Assembly (NCBI RefSeq): GCF_001420695.1
Contig: NZ_LJJB01000013.1
Coordinates: 720,121-784,120 of the forward strand
Direction: 5' to 3'
DNA length: 64,000 bases
Source: Brevibacillus choshinensis
GTDB lineage: Bacteria; Bacillota; Bacilli; Brevibacillales; Brevibacillaceae
Numbering within the stretch: the first letter of the stretch is position 1; every line of letters begins with the position of its first letter. Below are positions 43,690 through 51,814 of the stretch, piece by piece. The notes under the pieces are model-generated. The model ran no database searches. It saw nothing but the letters and a program-made list of their open reading frames with translations, and had not been told where the DNA came from. The translations under genes and the position numbers were made by a program.

Positions 43690-44589
43690 GTGTCTGAGCT
43701 TGGTCAAGTACTACAAAGGGCCCGCGAGGAAAAAGGAATCACGCTCGACGACGTCCAACGTATCACGAAGATACAGAGACGTTATTTGGAAGCCATTGAG
43801 AGGGGTCATTTTCACGTACTTCCTGGCCACTTTTACGCGCGTGCGTTCATCAAAAGCTATGCGGAAGCCGTTGGTCTCGACCCGAATCACATCATGAATC
43901 ACTTCCAGTCCGATTTGCCGGCCCAGCCGCCTACAGAACAAGTGGAAAGGTTGCGTCGCCGCCGCGTAGCGTCGACCAACAGTCCATTGCAAGCAGGTCG
44001 ATGGGTTACGAAGACCCTGCTCGTCCTGTTTATCGCCTTGATCATTGGCGTCATCTACATAGCTGTTGTCAATAGCAATGGTGGAACGATGACACAGCCC
44101 GTTCCGGGAGGATCCGTAAACCCTGGAGCAGAGATGGTCTCCCCTGGAAATGGTGGCGGAGCAGCTACATCGCCGATCGCCCAACAACCACAACCCCCGA
44201 CCAACGTCTCACCGACTCCCGATCCCGGGACTGTCACTACTGACCCGGTCACCGAAACTCCCAAGTCGACGATTACGTTCGAGTCTCAGCAAGGTTCCAT
44301 ATACAACTATGCTGTACAGGGTGAAGAAAAATTGACGGTCAAGTTGAAGGTAAAAGACGACCGTAGCTGGTTTGGTGTATCGGAAGGAAAAGGTAAGAAG
44401 TATGTTGAAGAAGGCGAGCTCAAAAAGGGCGAAGAAAAAACAATTGAGCTGGGCAAATCGGCTTATGTGCGTTTGGGTAAGCCAATGCTAGTAGAATTGA
44501 CGGTAAATGGAGTGCCTGTGGATACTTCTAAAATGAAGTCCATGCCGTCGAATATTGTACTCAAAATGAAAGAGGCAGTGACTCAGTAG
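43690..44589 (+). CDS. rodZ: RodZ-like cell-shape/HTH membrane protein (YmfM)
   Basis: This is a 299-residue bitopic protein. The N-terminal cytoplasmic HTH domain (SELGQVLQRAREEKGITLDD through about residue 75) binds MreB in RodZ proteins. A single membrane segment lies at about residues 107-127 (TLLVLFIALIIGVIYIAVV). Then comes a Pro/Gly/Thr-rich external linker (PGNGGGAATSPIAQQPQPPT) and a C-terminal DUF4115 domain. GTG start after AAGGAGGGG. In Firmicutes it lies next to pgsA, as here after rimO. A terminator follows the stop. Confidence 0.92.
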   Translation: MSELGQVLQRAREEKGITLDDVQRITKIQRRYLEAIERGHFHVLPGHFYARAFIKSYAEAVGLDPNHIMNHFQSDLPAQPPTEQVERLRRRRVASTNSPLQAGRWVTKTLLVLFIALIIGVIYIAVVNSNGGTMTQPVPGGSVNPGAEMVSPGNGGGAATSPIAQQPQPPTNVSPTPDPGTVTTDPVTETPKSTITFESQQGSIYNYAVQGEEKLTVKLKVKDDRSWFGVSEGKGKKYVEEGELKKGEEKTIELGKSAYVRLGKPMLVELTVNGVPVDTSKMKSMPSNIVLKMKEAVTQ

Positions 44590-44610
44590 GCAAGCATTCG
44601 CTTGCCTTTC
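44589..44610 (+). terminator. weak intrinsic terminator after rodZ
   Basis: GGCAAGC-ATTC-GCTTGCC followed by TTTC. The stem overlaps the rodZ stop codon. Confidence 0.75.
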
Positions 44611-44625
44611 ATACTTTTGTCTCTT

Positions 44626-44655
44626 TTGACACTTCCTTTACGCTTATATTATACT
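44626..44655 (+). promoter_or_regulatory. SigA promoter of rimO-pgsA
   Basis: TTGACA at 44626-44631 (perfect -35) and TATACT at 44650-44655 are 18 bases apart. Confidence 0.75.
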
Positions 44656-44697
44656 GGATAGGTGTAATATGGGCTGGTGTGACCAATTGGAGGAAAA

Positions 44698-46047
44698 ATG
44701 ATGGCAGAGAAGGTAGGCTCGCGAGAAAAAGTTGCGATTGTAACACTGGGCTGTGAGAAGAATCTGGTTGATTCAGATATGATGGCCCATCTGATAGATG
44801 AAAAAGGCTATGAACTGGTTGAGAATCCAGAGGAAGCAACCGTAGTCATCGTCAACACCTGTGGTTTCATTGATGCAGCTAAAGAAGAATCGGTTAACAA
44901 GATTTTGGACATGGCTGAACTGAAGGAAACGGGCAAGCTCAAATCGCTTGTAGTGGCAGGCTGTCTAACCCAGCGTTACAAAGAGGATATCTTGAATGAG
45001 ATTCCTGAAGTGGATGGCATTGTCGGAACGGGCGATTTTATGTCGATTACAGGGATCATCGAAGAGTCACTCGAAGGCAAACGCCCTATTTTTGTGGGGA
45101 ACCCGATTTTTACGTACGAAGACGTAGTAAAGAGGAAAGTGAAGGAAGGTACCTACTCTGCATACATTAAGATTGCAGAGGGTTGTGATAACGCGTGTAC
45201 CTTTTGCAGCATCCCTCTGATGCGCGGAGGATTTCGAAGCCGTACGATCGAATCCATTCTGGAAGAAACACGTCATCTTGCCGCACAGGGGATCGTCGAA
45301 GTAAGCTTAATCGCGCAGGATTCCACCAACTACGGTACAGACATTTACGATGGAAAACTCATGCTCCCAGAACTGTTGAACCGCTTGTCGGAGGTGGACG
45401 GAATCCAGTGGATCCGTCTTCATTATGCGTATCCAGGGTTCTTTACGGACGAGTTGATTCACACGTTCGCGACGAATCCAAAAGTATGTAAGTACGTGGA
45501 TATGCCTCTGCAGCATTCTGAGGATCACATTCTGAAAAGGATGCGTCGACCTGGGCGCCAGACGGATATTCGTGCACTAGTTGCGAAGATCCGCGCGCAA
45601 GTACCGGATGTAGCTTTGCGCACGTCGTTGATTGTTGGTTTTCCTGGAGAAACGGAAGAAGACTTTGCTCGTCTCAGTGAGTTCGTAAAAGACATCCGTT
45701 TTGATCGTCTTGGCGTATTTACCTATTCCAATGAAGACGATACCCCAGCTTCCAGACTACCAGACCATGTTGAAGAAGAGACGAAAGAAAAGCGTGCCAA
45801 TCTCCTGATGGAAATTCAGCGTGAAGTGGCAGGCGATCGTAACAGTCGCTTTGTGGGTCAGGTGCTCGAAGTGTTGATCGAACGGTACGAAGGGCGCAAT
45901 GATATTTACGTGGGACGTACGCAGTATGATGCCCCGGAAATTGATGGTGAAGTATTCGTCTCCGGTTTTAAGGGGGAACTTGGCTCGATCGCGAACGTTA
46001 AGATTACGCACTCCTTTGAATACGATTTAGCTGGGGAGGTAGTCTAG
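44698..46047 (+). CDS. rimO: ribosomal protein S12 methylthiotransferase RimO
   Basis: RimO is a radical-SAM enzyme that methylthiolates an aspartate of ribosomal protein S12. The 449-residue protein has the N-terminal UPF0004 cluster cysteines (TLGCEKNLVDSD, NTCGFIDAAKEES, AGCLTQRY), the radical-SAM motif AEGCDNACTFCSIP, and a C-terminal TRAM domain. LGCEKN and the S12-type spacing separate it from MiaB. Tandem ATGs at 44698 and 44701 follow GGAGG; the second has the better 7-base spacing. It is followed without a gap by pgsA. Confidence 0.94.
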   Translation: MMAEKVGSREKVAIVTLGCEKNLVDSDMMAHLIDEKGYELVENPEEATVVIVNTCGFIDAAKEESVNKILDMAELKETGKLKSLVVAGCLTQRYKEDILNEIPEVDGIVGTGDFMSITGIIEESLEGKRPIFVGNPIFTYEDVVKRKVKEGTYSAYIKIAEGCDNACTFCSIPLMRGGFRSRTIESILEETRHLAAQGIVEVSLIAQDSTNYGTDIYDGKLMLPELLNRLSEVDGIQWIRLHYAYPGFFTDELIHTFATNPKVCKYVDMPLQHSEDHILKRMRRPGRQTDIRALVAKIRAQVPDVALRTSLIVGFPGETEEDFARLSEFVKDIRFDRLGVFTYSNEDDTPASRLPDHVEEETKEKRANLLMEIQREVAGDRNSRFVGQVLEVLIERYEGRNDIYVGRTQYDAPEIDGEVFVSGFKGELGSIANVKITHSFEYDLAGEVV

Positions 46048-46623
46048 GTGAATCTCGCCAACCGCATCACCCTCGCCAGGATTTTCCTGGTACCGGTCGT
46101 TATGTTTTTTCTGCTGGTGCGTTACAACATCGGGACGTTTACGATTGGTAGCCTGACGATGACGTTTAACGAGCTGATTGCGGCTTTGGTGTTCATCCTA
46201 GCAGCCAGTACGGACGGACTCGATGGATATATTGCACGCAAGCGGAAAATCGTAACGAACTTTGGCAAGTTTTTGGACCCACTCGCCGATAAGCTTCTCA
46301 TTTCAGCGGCATTGATTTCGTTAGTTGAAATGCAACGGCTTGAAGCGTGGATTGCCATTGTCATTATCAGTAGGGAATTTGCAGTGACGGGTTTGCGGTC
46401 GATTGCAGCTGCGGAAGGGCAGGTTATTGCTGCCAGCGCTCTGGGTAAACTGAAGACATGGGTGCAAATCGTAGCCATTACAGTGGTCATGATTCGTAAC
46501 TTTCCGTTCGAGTTTCTCGGTATACCATTTGACGAGGTCGCTACATGGGCAATGGTCATCATCACGATTTACTCCGGGTACGACTACTTTGCGAAGAATC
46601 GCAACGTTATCCAATACTCGTAA
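46048..46623 (+). CDS. pgsA: CDP-diacylglycerol-glycerol-3-phosphate 3-phosphatidyltransferase
   Basis: PgsA makes phosphatidylglycerol phosphate, the first committed step of the main anionic phospholipids. The 191-residue membrane protein has the full CDP-alcohol motif, DGLDGYIARKRKIVTNFGKF followed by LDPLADK. Hydrophobic helices flank it. The GTG start comes immediately after the rimO stop, behind GGGGAGG. The last codons (ending CCAATACTCG) form the left arm of the terminator that ends the transcript. Confidence 0.96.
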   Translation: MNLANRITLARIFLVPVVMFFLLVRYNIGTFTIGSLTMTFNELIAALVFILAASTDGLDGYIARKRKIVTNFGKFLDPLADKLLISAALISLVEMQRLEAWIAIVIISREFAVTGLRSIAAAEGQVIAASALGKLKTWVQIVAITVVMIRNFPFEFLGIPFDEVATWAMVIITIYSGYDYFAKNRNVIQYS

Positions 46624-46645
46624 TGCGGGTATTGGTCTCTTTTTT
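46611..46645 (+). terminator. intrinsic terminator overlapping the end of pgsA
   Basis: CCAATACtCG pairs with CGgGTATTGG around the pgsA stop codon, followed by TCTCTTTTTT. The left arm is coding sequence. Confidence 0.82.
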
Positions 46646-46729
46646 CACAAGGCTCTTCTCCAATACGGTTGTCAATGATAGACTGTTAGTTTAGAGGCTT
46701 TGTACTCTCAATGAGAATGGGTGAGGAAA

Positions 46730-47974
46730 ATGAGAGCGGAGATTATCGCGGTGGGAACCGAGCTTTTATTAGGTCAAATTGCTAATACCAATGCACAGTT
46801 TCTTTCGCAAAAACTTGCCGATATTGGTGTCGGGGTGTATTTCCACACGGTTGTAGGCGATAATACGGAGCGGTTGCTCCAAGTCATTCGTATGGCGGCG
46901 AAGCGGTCGGATTTGGTCATTTTTTCAGGAGGACTTGGTCCAACACAGGATGATTTGACCAAGGAAACGGTGGCCGCTCACGTCGGTGTAGGATTGGTAA
47001 AGGATTCACCGGCTATGCAGCGTATTGAGGACTTCTTTTCACAACGTGGCATTGTCATGACGGAGAACAACCGAAAGCAGGCACTTGTTTTGGAAGGTAG
47101 CCATGTATTCTCCAATGACTTCGGGATGGCGCCTGGAATGGCGATCCGTCATGACAGTACTACGTTCGTATTGCTGCCTGGCCCACCTAGTGAGCTGTAT
47201 CCGATGGTAGATCGCTACGTGATGCCGTATCTGATGAATCTGCTTCCGGAGAGTCAAGTGTTTCATTCCCGTGTTTTCCGCTTCTACGGTATCGGTGAAT
47301 CAGCATTGGAAGAAAGACTGATTGATCTGATTGAAAAGCAGGATAATCCGACGATTGCACCTTATGCCAAGGAATTTGAAGTCACGTTGCGTGTCACAGC
47401 GAGAGCAGCGACTGCGGCCGAAGGTGAAGCGATGATTTTACCAGTGGAAAAAGAGATTCGTGATCGGGTTGGGCAGTATATTTACGGAACAGGAGAGGAT
47501 TCCTCTCTGCATGAAGTACTGGTCACTGGTCTGATCCAAAGGGGAGAGACGGTCGCTTGTGCGGAGAGCTGCACTGGTGGTACGGTGGCTTCTTTGATTA
47601 CCTCTGTGCCTGGAAGTTCCGCCGCTTTCAAAGGCGGTGTAGTCTGCTATACAAACGAGGTCAAGCATCAAGTCCTCGGAGTACCTGAAGAAGTATTGAA
47701 CACGGATGGTGCTGTCAGTGAAAAAACAGCCCAACTGCTAGCTGAACATGTAAGAAAGAAACTGGGATCGACTTATGGGATCTCGGTGACTGGCGTGGCT
47801 GGACCCGATTCATCCGAAGGCAAGCCTGTCGGGCTGGTCTACGTAGGTATCGCGGCGGAAGGTCTGCCAACGGTGGTAAAAGAGCTGCGACTTGCAGGAA
47901 GAAGGCAGGCAATCGTTGGCCGTGCCGCCAAATTCGCGCTGTTTTACGCGCTGCAAATGCAAAAAGAAAGGTGA
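46730..47974 (+). CDS. cinA: competence/damage-inducible protein CinA (NMN amidohydrolase-like)
   Basis: This 414-residue protein has an N-terminal molybdopterin-binding-fold domain (SGGLGPTQDDLTKETVAAH) with pyrophosphatase activity in characterised homologues. The C-terminal CinA domain (VACAESCTGGTVASLITSVPG) acts as nicotinamide-nucleotide amidohydrolase. The ATG at 46730 follows GGGTGAGG; a GTG at 46721 is less suited. In Bacillales cinA usually lies directly before recA. Here a DEAD-box helicase gene intervenes, starting 7 bases after the stop. Confidence 0.95.
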   Translation: MRAEIIAVGTELLLGQIANTNAQFLSQKLADIGVGVYFHTVVGDNTERLLQVIRMAAKRSDLVIFSGGLGPTQDDLTKETVAAHVGVGLVKDSPAMQRIEDFFSQRGIVMTENNRKQALVLEGSHVFSNDFGMAPGMAIRHDSTTFVLLPGPPSELYPMVDRYVMPYLMNLLPESQVFHSRVFRFYGIGESALEERLIDLIEKQDNPTIAPYAKEFEVTLRVTARAATAAEGEAMILPVEKEIRDRVGQYIYGTGEDSSLHEVLVTGLIQRGETVACAESCTGGTVASLITSVPGSSAAFKGGVVCYTNEVKHQVLGVPEEVLNTDGAVSEKTAQLLAEHVRKKLGSTYGISVTGVAGPDSSEGKPVGLVYVGIAAEGLPTVVKELRLAGRRQAIVGRAAKFALFYALQMQKER

Positions 47975-47981
47975 CGTTTTC

Positions 47982-49571
47982 ATGACGATTTTTTCTGATT
48001 TTCCTTTACATAAATCTATTCTTCAAGCGATCCATGACATGGGGTTTGAAGAACCATCACCGATCCAGGAAGCTTGCATTCCAAAGGTGCTAGATGGCGG
48101 AGACTTGATCGGTCAAGCACAAACTGGTACAGGGAAGACTGCGGCATTCGGGATTCCGCTGGTTGAGAAAGTAAGCCAGGCAAACCGCGTTCAGGCGATC
48201 GTACTGACGCCTACTCGCGAGTTAGCCATTCAGGTAGCGGGAGAGCTGCTGCGCATTTCCAAGTACAACAAGGTGCGTACACTGCCTATCTACGGCGGTC
48301 AATCCATCGGTCATCAAATCCGTGCACTGCGCCAAGGCGTTCAAATTGTCGTAGGTACACCTGGTCGCGTGATGGACCATCTTCGTCGCAAGACCTTGAA
48401 ACTGGATCATGTACATACCCTCGTCCTGGACGAAGCGGATGAAATGCTGGACATGGGCTTTATCGAGGACATCGAGACGATCATTACTCAAATGCCGGAA
48501 GAGCGTCAGACCCTGCTGTTCTCCGCGACAATGCCGCCAGAAATCAAGCGCTTGGCGACTCGCTACATGAAGCAACCGCAAACCATCGCGGTAAGCCGTG
48601 AAGAAGTAACGGCACCATTGATCGAGCAAGTGTATTACAAAGTGTTCGATCGCAATAAAGTAGAAAGCCTTTGCCGTATCTTGGACAGTGAGGATGTGGA
48701 GCTCGGTATCATCTTCTGCCGCACCAAGCGCGGTGTAGACGAACTCACTGAAGTTCTTCAATCTCGTGGGTACCTGGCAGATGGTCTGCACGGAGACTTG
48801 TCGCAAGCACAGCGTGATAAAGTTATGAACGCTTTCCGTGAAGGCTCTATCGAGTTCCTCATCGCGACGGATGTAGCGGCTCGCGGTATCGACGTTGGGA
48901 ACGTATCGCACGTAATCAACTATGATATTCCGCAAGACTCGGAAAGCTACGTTCACCGCATTGGCCGTACGGGTCGTGCAGGTCGCAAAGGGATTGCTAT
49001 GACCTTGGTGACTCCACGCGAAGTAAGACAGATGATGTTCATCCAAAAGCAAACCAAAGCGCAAGTGATGTCCCGTAATGTTCCTTCCCTCGAGGAAGTA
49101 GCAGAGCGCAAGCAAGAGCAGCTGCGTGAGCAATTGACCAGCCTCTTGGAGAGCGATGCGATCGCAGATATGTATCAAAAAGTAGCGGAATCTCTGGTTG
49201 GACAATACCCAGCAGAGAAAGTGGCTGCAGCAGCCTTGCATCTTGCTTTCCATAGTGAAGCAGGTCAATCCCAAGAGGTAGAAGCGTACAACTTTGGAGA
49301 GACAGGTGCAGCCAAAGGGATGGTTCGTTTCTTCCTGAACGTGGGACGCAATGCAAACATGAAGCCGCAAGATCTCGTTCGCGAGATTTCCGAATCCGTA
49401 GGGATCCCTGGAAAAGCGGTTGGACGCATCGATATTTTCGAGAACTTCACCTTCGTGGAAGTACCGGAAGAGGTTGCGGCATTCGTATATGAGTCTCTGC
49501 GTCAGACACGTATCAACGGCAAAAGAATCAATCTGGAGCCAGCGAAGCCTCGTGGAGCAAAGCGTACCTAG
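47982..49571 (+). CDS. DEAD-box ATP-dependent RNA helicase with C-terminal RNA-binding domain
   Basis: This is a 529-residue helicase. The start is ATG 47982, behind AAAGGTGACG; the frame extends upstream only by overlapping cinA. Motifs in order: AQTGTGKTAAF, PTRELA, TPGRVMD, VLDEADEML, SATMP, IFCRTKRG, ATDVAARGID and HRIGRTGRAGR. A dimerisation-like region follows. The last ~80 residues form a DbpA/CsdA-type RRM (MVRFFLNVGRNANMKPQDLV), as in helicases that act on ribosomal RNA or cold-stress mRNA. Its location in the cinA-recA interval is not the B. subtilis arrangement. Orthology to CshA or DeaD/DbpA cannot be settled by eye. Confidence 0.92.
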   Translation: MTIFSDFPLHKSILQAIHDMGFEEPSPIQEACIPKVLDGGDLIGQAQTGTGKTAAFGIPLVEKVSQANRVQAIVLTPTRELAIQVAGELLRISKYNKVRTLPIYGGQSIGHQIRALRQGVQIVVGTPGRVMDHLRRKTLKLDHVHTLVLDEADEMLDMGFIEDIETIITQMPEERQTLLFSATMPPEIKRLATRYMKQPQTIAVSREEVTAPLIEQVYYKVFDRNKVESLCRILDSEDVELGIIFCRTKRGVDELTEVLQSRGYLADGLHGDLSQAQRDKVMNAFREGSIEFLIATDVAARGIDVGNVSHVINYDIPQDSESYVHRIGRTGRAGRKGIAMTLVTPREVRQMMFIQKQTKAQVMSRNVPSLEEVAERKQEQLREQLTSLLESDAIADMYQKVAESLVGQYPAEKVAAAALHLAFHSEAGQSQEVEAYNFGETGAAKGMVRFFLNVGRNANMKPQDLVREISESVGIPGKAVGRIDIFENFTFVEVPEEVAAFVYESLRQTRINGKRINLEPAKPRGAKRT

Positions 49572-49589
49572 GCTCTGCCTCTTAACGGG

Positions 49590-49637
49590 AAAAGACAGTC
49601 ATTTTGCCAGAAACATCGGCGGATGGCTGTCTTTTTG
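49590..49637 (+). terminator. intrinsic terminator after the DEAD-box helicase gene
   Basis: AAAAGACAGTC pairs with GGCTGTCTTTT (one G-T pair) around a long loop, followed by T's. Confidence 0.75.
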
Positions 49638-49642
49638 TGATG

Positions 49643-49656
49643 CGAATATTTGTTCG
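49643..49656 (+). promoter_or_regulatory. LexA (SOS) box of recA
   Basis: CGAATATTTGTTCG matches the Gram-positive LexA consensus CGAACRNRYGTTYG closely, and resembles the recA box of B. subtilis. It lies 10 bases upstream of the recA -35. Confidence 0.85.
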
Positions 49657-49666
49657 CAAAAAACAC

Positions 49667-49696
49667 TTGGCAAACCGTTCTGTCTCGATGTATGAT
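49667..49696 (+). promoter_or_regulatory. SigA promoter of recA
   Basis: TTGGCA at 49667-49672 and TATGAT at 49691-49696 are 18 bases apart. Confidence 0.72.
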
Positions 49697-49740
49697 GGAA
49701 ACAAGAAAAACAGAAGCGAATGTGAAAGGGTGTGTACCAT

Positions 49741-50799
49741 TTGTCAGATCGTCGCGCAGCTTTGGAAAGTGCTTTGCGTCAAATAGAAAAACAGTTCGGA
49801 AAAGGTTCCATTATGAAGTTGGGGGAAGTATCCAACATTCAAATTTCCACTACCTCCAGTGGTGCGCTTGCTCTTGATATCGCACTTGGGGTTGGCGGTT
49901 TCCCACGCGGCCGAATTGTTGAGATTTACGGACCAGAGTCTTCTGGTAAAACCACAGTAGCCCTCCATGCGATTGCGGAAGTACAGAGGCAGGGTGGACA
50001 AGCTGCCTTTATCGATGCCGAGCATGCACTGGACCCTGTGTACGCTGCCAAGCTGGGTGTCAATATTGATGAACTGCTGCTGTCTCAGCCTGATACTGGT
50101 GAGCAAGCATTGGAAATCGCAGAAGCATTGGTGCGCTCTGGCGCTGTAGATATTATCGTAGTAGACTCGGTAGCTGCATTGGTGCCAAAAGCAGAGATCG
50201 AAGGAGAGATGGGGGATTCCCACGTTGGTCTCCAAGCGCGTCTGATGTCTCAAGCTCTGCGCAAGCTGTCCGGTGCGATCAACAAGTCCAAGACCATTGC
50301 GATCTTTATCAACCAGCTTCGTGAAAAAGTGGGCGTCATGTTCGGTAACCCAGAAACAACACCAGGTGGACGTGCCCTCAAGTTCTACGCTAGCGTGCGT
50401 CTGGATGTTCGTAAAGCCGAGTCGATCAAAGTCGGCAATGACATCTTGGGTAGCAAAACCAAGATTAAAGTCGTGAAAAATAAAGTGGCTCCACCATTCA
50501 AAGTGGCCGAAGTAGACATCATGTACGGCGAAGGGATCTCTAGAGAAGGTAGCATCCTCGACATTGGTTCTGAGATCGATGTGGTACAAAAGAGCGGAGC
50601 ATGGTACTCCTTCAATGAAGAGCGTCTCGGACAAGGTCGCGAAAATTCGAAAATCTATTTGAAAGAGAACCCGCATGTTGCGGCTCAAATCGAAACGAAA
50701 GTCCGTGAGTATTTCAGCCTCAATCCCGGCTCTATTCCTGAAGGGGAAGCTGTCATTGATCCTGAACAGGACGAAGAACCAGCCTTTGATTTAGAGTAA
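49741..50799 (+). CDS. recA: recombinase RecA
   Basis: RecA is the central homologous recombination and SOS protein. I place the start at TTG 49741, with AAAGGG 10 bases upstream, giving 352 residues that begin [21 protein letters not shown] at 49732 is one base from the ribosome site and would add three residues. Walker A is GPESSGKTT (near residue 66), Walker B is [10 protein letters not shown], and the L2 region includes [18 protein letters not shown]. The acidic tail ends [14 protein letters not shown] LexA box lies upstream. recX follows after a terminator, an order common outside B. subtilis. Confidence 0.98.
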   Translation: MSDRRAALESALRQIEKQFGKGSIMKLGEVSNIQISTTSSGALALDIALGVGGFPRGRIVEIYGPESSGKTTVALHAIAEVQRQGGQAAFIDAEHALDPVYAAKLGVNIDELLLSQPDTGEQALEIAEALVRSGAVDIIVVDSVAALVPKAEIEGEMGDSHVGLQARLMSQALRKLSGAINKSKTIAIFINQLREKVGVMFGNPETTPGGRALKFYASVRLDVRKAESIKVGNDILGSKTKIKVVKNKVAPPFKVAEVDIMYGEGISREGSILDIGSEIDVVQKSGAWYSFNEERLGQGRENSKIYLKENPHVAAQIETKVREYFSLNPGSIPEGEAVIDPEQDEEPAFDLE

Positions 50800-50814
50800 G
50801 CGAGTGCTCAAGAA

Positions 50815-50845
50815 GCAGCCTGTCGACGCGACAGGCTGTTTTGTT
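50815..50845 (+). terminator. intrinsic terminator between recA and recX
   Basis: CAGCCTGTCG and CGACAGGCTG are perfect complements around ACG, followed by TTTTGTT. Partial read-through would give a lower level of recX, as described in other bacteria. Confidence 0.88.
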
Positions 50846-50872
50846 AACGTATAGAGGGAAGGAGGGAGCGCG

Positions 50873-51514
50873 ATGAAAAGCGGAACGATCACTGCCGTTC
50901 ATCGGGATAACAAGCAAAAGCAGCGTTATCACATTGATCTCGATGATGAGTATGCTTTTTCGGTACATGAAGATATACTGGTAAAGTACAATCTCTTTAA
51001 AGGCACAGAAGTAGACGAGGCGTTTTATACCGAAGTACTCGTAGCCGAGGAAAAGCATAGGGCGTACCTGAATGCCTTGCGTTATTTGGGCATACGTCCA
51101 CGAACAAAAACCCAGCTTCACTCCTATCTGCTAGAGAAAGGCTTTCTACCACCGGTAGCGGAGGAAGTTTGCGACCGTTGTCAGGAACAAGGATATATAA
51201 ATGACGAAGCGTTTGCGCGGCAGTGGGTGGATGAGCGCTTGCGTTTAAAGCCGCGCAGTCCCTATATGCTACGGATGGAGCTCCAACAGCGTGGGGTAGA
51301 TAGAAGTATCGTAGATGACGCTGTACGCGGCGTTTCTAGAGAGGATGAACTAGTAGCGGCGAGAGCATTGATAGAGAAAAAAGCGAGGCGGCTAGAGGGC
51401 CCACCGGATCCGGACGAAGAGCGAAAACTACTGTCAATGCTGATGCGAAAGGGTTTCTCCCATGGAGTGGTTCAGCAAATTCGCGGCGAATTACGTCAGA
51501 GAAGTGATGGATAG
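50873..51514 (+). CDS. recX: regulatory protein RecX
   Basis: RecX modulates RecA filament growth. The 213-residue protein has the helical tandem repeats of the family: ALRYLGIRPRTKTQLHSYL, then YINDEAFARQWVDERLR and a third repeat beginning LMRKGFSHGVVQQI. The ATG follows GAAGGAGGGAG. It lies directly behind recA, separated by a terminator, which is the classical arrangement for a RecA regulator expressed by read-through. The first 60 residues (an SH3-like region with VHRDNKQKQRYHIDL) are typical of Firmicutes RecX. Confidence 0.92.
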   Translation: MKSGTITAVHRDNKQKQRYHIDLDDEYAFSVHEDILVKYNLFKGTEVDEAFYTEVLVAEEKHRAYLNALRYLGIRPRTKTQLHSYLLEKGFLPPVAEEVCDRCQEQGYINDEAFARQWVDERLRLKPRSPYMLRMELQQRGVDRSIVDDAVRGVSREDELVAARALIEKKARRLEGPPDPDEERKLLSMLMRKGFSHGVVQQIRGELRQRSDG

Positions 51515-51536
51515 GTTTGACCCAATTTGCATGATC

Positions 51537-51566
51537 TTGACAATTCTTGTTCACAAATAATAAAAT
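51537..51566 (+). promoter_or_regulatory. SigA promoter of rny
   Basis: TTGACA at 51537-51542 (perfect -35) and TAAAAT at 51561-51566 are 18 bases apart. Transcription would start near 51573, giving a leader of about 225 bases. Confidence 0.75.
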
Positions 51567-51633
51567 AGATTTGTATTTACTTGGTGTATCATAACTTTTT
51601 GCTGGTTTTCTTACTCGTTGCCTGTGGAACAAC

Positions 51634-51692
51634 TGAAGACCCGTGCGACGAGTGCGGATTCAGCGGACCGAGTCGAATCGGTCTTGTTTTTT
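51634..51692 (+). promoter_or_regulatory. two hairpins in the rny leader, the second terminator-like
   Basis: The first hairpin pairs CTGAA with TTCAG and CCG with CGG (51634-51664). The second pairs GACCGA with TCGGTC (51666-51683) and is followed by TTGTTTTTT. Together they form a plausible premature terminator between the promoter and the rny coding region. No known riboswitch consensus was recognised. Confidence 0.65.
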
Positions 51693-51787
51693 AGTCGAAT
51701 GTCCGATGGTTGATCAAAACGACAGCGGCACTCCATGAAAAACGAATGCTTGGAAAGCGGGGAGATGTCTTACAATAAGGAGGTGAA

Positions 51788-51814
51788 ATGAAAAACCTAT
51801 GGATCCTATATTAA
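51788..51814 (+). CDS. 8-codon ORF overlapping the rny start
   Basis: An ATG at 51788 follows AAGGAGGTG (51777-51785) and encodes MKNLWILY, then TAA. It overlaps the rny start codon in another frame. The GGAGG core is 4 bases from this ATG but 15 from the rny ATG, so ribosomes may load here and reinitiate on rny. This could be chance. No experiment is available. Confidence 0.3.
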   Translation: MKNLWILY

